Source of the DNA: Elusimicrobia bacterium RIFCSPLOWO2_12_FULL_59_9
GTDB taxonomy: Bacteria; Elusimicrobiota; Elusimicrobia; O2-12-FULL-59-9
Assembly: GCA_001800185.1 (NCBI GenBank)
Contig: MGUX01000145.1
Span: 1 to 17,332 of the forward strand
DNA: 17,332 bases
Direction: 5' to 3'
In this document: piece after piece, positions 15,065 through 17,332 of the stretch
Layout: the number at the start of each line of letters is the position of its first letter
Position numbering within the stretch: position 1 is the first letter of the stretch
The notes under the pieces: generated by a model
Told to the model about the DNA's origin: nothing
Databases searched by the model: none
What the model saw: the letters and a program-made list of their open reading frames with translations, nothing else
Position numbers and translations under genes: made by a program

Positions 15065-15894
15065 TTCCCGATTTTTCGATCATCGTCGTGCACTATTTGG
15101 ATGAGGAAGGTTTGGCCGGCTGCCTGAAATCCGTGCGCCGGGCGCAAACGGCGGCAAGCTGCGAGGTCCTGGTGGTCGACAACGGCTCCGACCGGGTGAG
15201 GTGGAGGCAGATAGAGAGCAGATTTCCCGAGGCGCGAATTCTCGCGTCCGGCGGCAACGCCGGTTTTTCCCAGGCGGCCAACCGGGCGATGTCGGAAGCG
15301 AGAGCTCCGCTGCTCGTTTTGTTGGATCAGCGCGCCCAATTGGCCCCCGCCGCCTTAAGCGAGCTTAAAAAGTTCTTCGCCCAGGCGCCCGATGAAGTGG
15401 GCATCGTCGGGGGACGGCTTTTGGGCGCCCGGGGAAAACCCCTGGCGAGCGCCGGCCCCTTTCCGAATTTAGCCTCGTATTTGTGCCGGCTGGCTTTGCC
15501 GGCGCCCCTCCGTTTGTGCTATTTATGGAACGGCCGGGGGCGCGGGGCGCGCCGAGTGGACTGGAGCGCGAAGGCATTTTTGGCGATACGCCGCGAGGCG
15601 TATGAGCGGGTGGGGCCTTTGGATGAGTCGTTTCTAATGCATTATCAGGATTTGGAGTGGTGCCGCCGGGCGCGGCGGCAAGGCTGGCGCACGGTGAGCT
15701 TTCCGGGCGCGCAAGCCTCCTTGTCCGGCGATGTCAACCGGCGTCCGACGCAGTGGCTGGAGATGGAATCTTGCTTGAGCCTGTTGAGATATTTTCATAA
15801 GCATCGCGGCGCCTGGGAATATCATCTTTTGCACCGGCTCACTCGGATTTTCTTCGCGTACCGGGGCTGGAGGTTTCCGCATTGCCGGTTTTAA
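15061..15894 (+). CDS. GT2-family glycosyltransferase (WbbL/rhamnosyltransferase-like), altered active-site motifs
   Basis: The 277-residue GT-A protein resembles WbbL-type transferases of O-antigen and wall polysaccharide loci. Fold markers are FSIIVVHYLDEEGLAGCLKS (5-24), VLVVDNGSD (36-44), GGNAGFSQAANRAM (64-77), IVGGRLL (115-121), IRREAYERVGPLDESFLMHY (176-195) and WCRRARRQGW. Two positions are unusual. The metal-binding motif, normally NPD or DxD, reads D89-Q90-R91, and the YEDxD region reads Y195-QDLEW. The molecule may use a different metal ligand, be weakly active, or be a non-catalytic partner. No membrane helices are evident. The ATG overlaps the stop of the flippase-GT4 fusion (ATGA), so the two are translationally coupled. 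The fold is sure, the activity uncertain. Confidence 0.87.
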   Translation: MIPDFSIIVVHYLDEEGLAGCLKSVRRAQTAASCEVLVVDNGSDRVRWRQIESRFPEARILASGGNAGFSQAANRAMSEARAPLLVLLDQRAQLAPAALSELKKFFAQAPDEVGIVGGRLLGARGKPLASAGPFPNLASYLCRLALPAPLRLCYLWNGRGRGARRVDWSAKAFLAIRREAYERVGPLDESFLMHYQDLEWCRRARRQGWRTVSFPGAQASLSGDVNRRPTQWLEMESCLSLLRYFHKHRGAWEYHLLHRLTRIFFAYRGWRFPHCRF

Positions 15895-15912
15895 TAGGCA
15901 TGGGAGGAGGAT

Positions 15913-16947
15913 ATGAAAGTATTTCTGCTGGCGGCGGGGGAAGGCACGCGCTTGAGGCCGCTCACCTATCAAGTGCCCAAGCCCCTGGTTCCGGTCATGG
16001 ACAGGCCGGTTCTGGGCCATGTCTTGGACAACCTCAAGCGCCAGGGCGTCAAGGATGTGGTCGTCAACCTGCACTCCCAAGCCGGGGAGATCCGGTCTTT
16101 TTGCAGGGGGGGCTCCCCTTGGGGAATGCGCATCACCTACTCCCTTGAGCGCGAGCTCATGGGAACCGCGGGGGCGGTCCGCAAAATGGCTTCTTTCTTC
16201 AGAGGCGAGCCGTTTTTCGTCCTATCCGGCGACGGTGTCAGCGAAATCCGGCTGGAGGAGGTAATGCGCTTTCACAAGCGCAAGCGGGCTTTGGCGACGA
16301 TGGTGCTCAAGGCGGTGGACCATCGTTTTCAATACGGGGTGACCAAGACCGACGCCCAGGGCCGCATCCGGGGTTTTTATGAAAAGCCCAGTTGGGGGGA
16401 CGTTTTCTCCAACACGGTGAACACCGGCATTTACGTCTACGACCCGGAGGTCTTCCGCTATATTCCATCGGGCCGTCCTTACGATTTCGGCCATCAGTTG
16501 TGGCCGCTGCTCTTGAAGCAGAAAAAAAGGATTTTTGGTTTTCTTTTTTCGGGCTATTGGTGCGATATCGGCAATTTGGAGGAGTACCGGCGCTGCCAGC
16601 GCGATGCCCTTGACGGGCGCGTGCGCCTGGAGCTGGGCGCGCGGCAGCTCCGGCCGGGAATCTGGGTGGGGCAGGGCAGCCGGATCCATCCTGAGGCGGT
16701 CTTAAAGCCGCCTTGCCTGCTTTCATCCCTATGCCGGGTGGGGGCCGGCGCCGTGCTCGGCCCGCACTCGGTGGTCGGCCGCGAGGCGAGAATCATGGCG
16801 CGCGCGGTTGTAAAAAATAGTATACTGTTTCCCAAGGTCTGCGTCGGAAAAGAGGTTCGTTTGTCGAATTGCATCGTCGGCAGCAACGGCAGCGTGACCG
16901 ATCACGCCGTGGACTATGTTGACGCCATTTTGATGGCCAAATCGTAG
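15913..16947 (+). CDS. Nucleotidyltransferase with hexapeptide-repeat tail, GDP-mannose-pyrophosphorylase-like
   Basis: Transfers a nucleotide to a sugar 1-phosphate, probably making GDP-mannose from GTP and mannose 1-phosphate. Of 344 residues, the N-terminal Rossmann-like domain has the signature LAAGEGTRLRPLTYQVPKPL (6-25), PVLGHVLDNL, LMGTAGAVRK, the metal-site SGDG at 105-108, EKPS (157-160), NTVNTGIYVYDPEVF (167-181) and GYWCDIGNLEEYRR. From about 245 to the end lies a left-handed beta-helix with hexapeptide repeats (IWVGQGSRIHPEAVL, VGAGAVLGPHSVVGR, VCVGKEVRLSNCIVG). A phosphomannomutase domain that follows this architecture in some homologues is absent; the mutase is instead encoded separately at 11199. 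A strong Shine-Dalgarno sequence GGGAGGAGG (15902-15910) precedes the ATG. A UDP- or dTDP-sugar product remains possible. Confidence 0.9.
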   Translation: MKVFLLAAGEGTRLRPLTYQVPKPLVPVMDRPVLGHVLDNLKRQGVKDVVVNLHSQAGEIRSFCRGGSPWGMRITYSLERELMGTAGAVRKMASFFRGEPFFVLSGDGVSEIRLEEVMRFHKRKRALATMVLKAVDHRFQYGVTKTDAQGRIRGFYEKPSWGDVFSNTVNTGIYVYDPEVFRYIPSGRPYDFGHQLWPLLLKQKKRIFGFLFSGYWCDIGNLEEYRRCQRDALDGRVRLELGARQLRPGIWVGQGSRIHPEAVLKPPCLLSSLCRVGAGAVLGPHSVVGREARIMARAVVKNSILFPKVCVGKEVRLSNCIVGSNGSVTDHAVDYVDAILMAKS

Positions 16948-16963
16948 CGGAGGGTTATCGAAG

Positions 16964-17332
16964 ATGAAAGCATTGGGCCGGCAGTTGATTACCTCGGAGT
17001 CCGTGACGGAGGGGCATCCCGACAAGGTTTGCGATCAGATTTCCGACGCCGTTTTGGACGCGGTGCTTGCCGAGGATCCCAATGGACGGGTCGCCTGCGA
17101 GACGTTTGTGACCCGAGGCATGGTCATCGTCGGCGGGGAAATAACCACCAAGACGTATGTGGACGTCGACGCCCTGGTGCGCCGGGTGATCGCTCAAATC
17201 GGCTATACCGACAGCCGCTACGGCTTCAGCGACCAGAGCTGCGGGGTCTTGAACGCCATCGGCCGGCAATCGCCCGACATCGCCCAAGGCGTGGACACGG
17301 GCGGCGCCGGCGATCAAGGGCTCATGGTCGGC
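16964..17332 (+). CDS. metK: S-adenosylmethionine synthetase (3' partial)
   Basis: Makes S-adenosylmethionine from methionine and ATP in the cytoplasm. The first 123 of roughly 390-400 residues are in the window, and the frame is open at the right edge. Visible signatures are TSESVTEGHPDKVCDQISDAVLD (10-32, with the active-site histidine 18 and GHPDK loop), ETFVTRGMVIVGGEITT, and the ATP-binding GAGDQGLM near the edge. GGAGGG at 16949-16954 is 9 bases before the ATG, a good ribosome-binding site. It follows the nucleotidyltransferase by 16 bases. There is no functional link to the glycan genes beyond position, and it may simply share the transcript or start a new unit downstream. Confidence 0.97.
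   Translation, partial: MKALGRQLITSESVTEGHPDKVCDQISDAVLDAVLAEDPNGRVACETFVTRGMVIVGGEITTKTYVDVDALVRRVIAQIGYTDSRYGFSDQSCGVLNAIGRQSPDIAQGVDTGGAGDQGLMVG

Noticed and set aside
16521..16549. A7 followed by T-rich runs, resembling a terminator tail or slippage site
   Set aside because: There is no GC-rich hairpin in front, and the frame continues through the conserved GYWCDIG motif, so it is ordinary coding sequence for lysine and phenylalanine codons.
16811..16830. AT-rich patch with TATACT resembling a -10 box, about 140 bases before metK
   Set aside because: No matching -35 box is found at 16-18 bases upstream, and it lies inside the hexapeptide-repeat coding region. One hexamer is not enough to call a promoter.
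1..17332. Defence system, toxin-antitoxin pair, CRISPR array, integrase or transposase
   Set aside because: Every convincing frame is accounted for by core or glycan genes. No direct-repeat array and no mobile-element motif was seen on either strand.

Overview
This is a gene-dense, GC-rich (by eye, near 60%) bacterial chromosomal segment. All 18 genes lie on the plus strand, adjacent genes overlap or are separated by at most about 20 bases, and both end genes are cut by the window edges. I saw no tRNA, rRNA, CRISPR array, insertion sequence, phage gene or convincing terminator, and no gene-free stretch longer than 20 bases. The gene content fits a free-living, poorly characterised Gram-negative-type lineage. 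Elusimicrobiota- or Omnitrophota-like bacteria are one guess, but the sequence alone does not prove a phylum.

Positions 1-4567 hold the classic translation block infC-rpmI-rplT-pheS-pheT: initiation factor 3, ribosomal proteins L35 and L20, and both subunits of phenylalanyl-tRNA synthetase. Positions 4573-5118 hold a small unnamed coiled-coil gene and zapA (FtsZ-ring associated). Positions 5118-8679 are a genome-maintenance block: rarA, xseA, xseB and the rRNA methyltransferase gene tlyA, linked by overlaps at most junctions. A HEAT-repeat protein of unknown role (8693-9364) separates this block from the next.

Positions 9371-16947 are an envelope-glycan cluster. It has a GT4 glycosyltransferase, a dolichol-phosphate-mannose-synthase-like GT2, a phosphohexomutase, an unusual 809-residue protein joining a 12-helix flippase to a GT4 glycosyltransferase, a WbbL-like GT2 with altered active-site motifs, and a GDP-mannose-pyrophosphorylase-like nucleotidyltransferase with a hexapeptide-repeat tail. 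A plausible reading is that the mutase and nucleotidyltransferase make a nucleotide sugar (GDP-mannose is the best guess), the GTs build a lipid-linked glycan on the cytoplasmic face, and the flippase module exports it. No polymerase, ligase or initiating phosphoglycosyltransferase is in the window, so the pathway is incomplete here. The window ends in metK (S-adenosylmethionine synthetase).

I found no clear candidate for a wholly new system. The points most worth a second look are the flippase-GT4 fusion with its internal ribosome-binding site and ATG, the clamp-binding-like peptide at the RarA N-terminus, the GT2 with a degenerate DXD motif, and the two uncharacterised genes (coiled-coil and HEAT-repeat) embedded among core genes.
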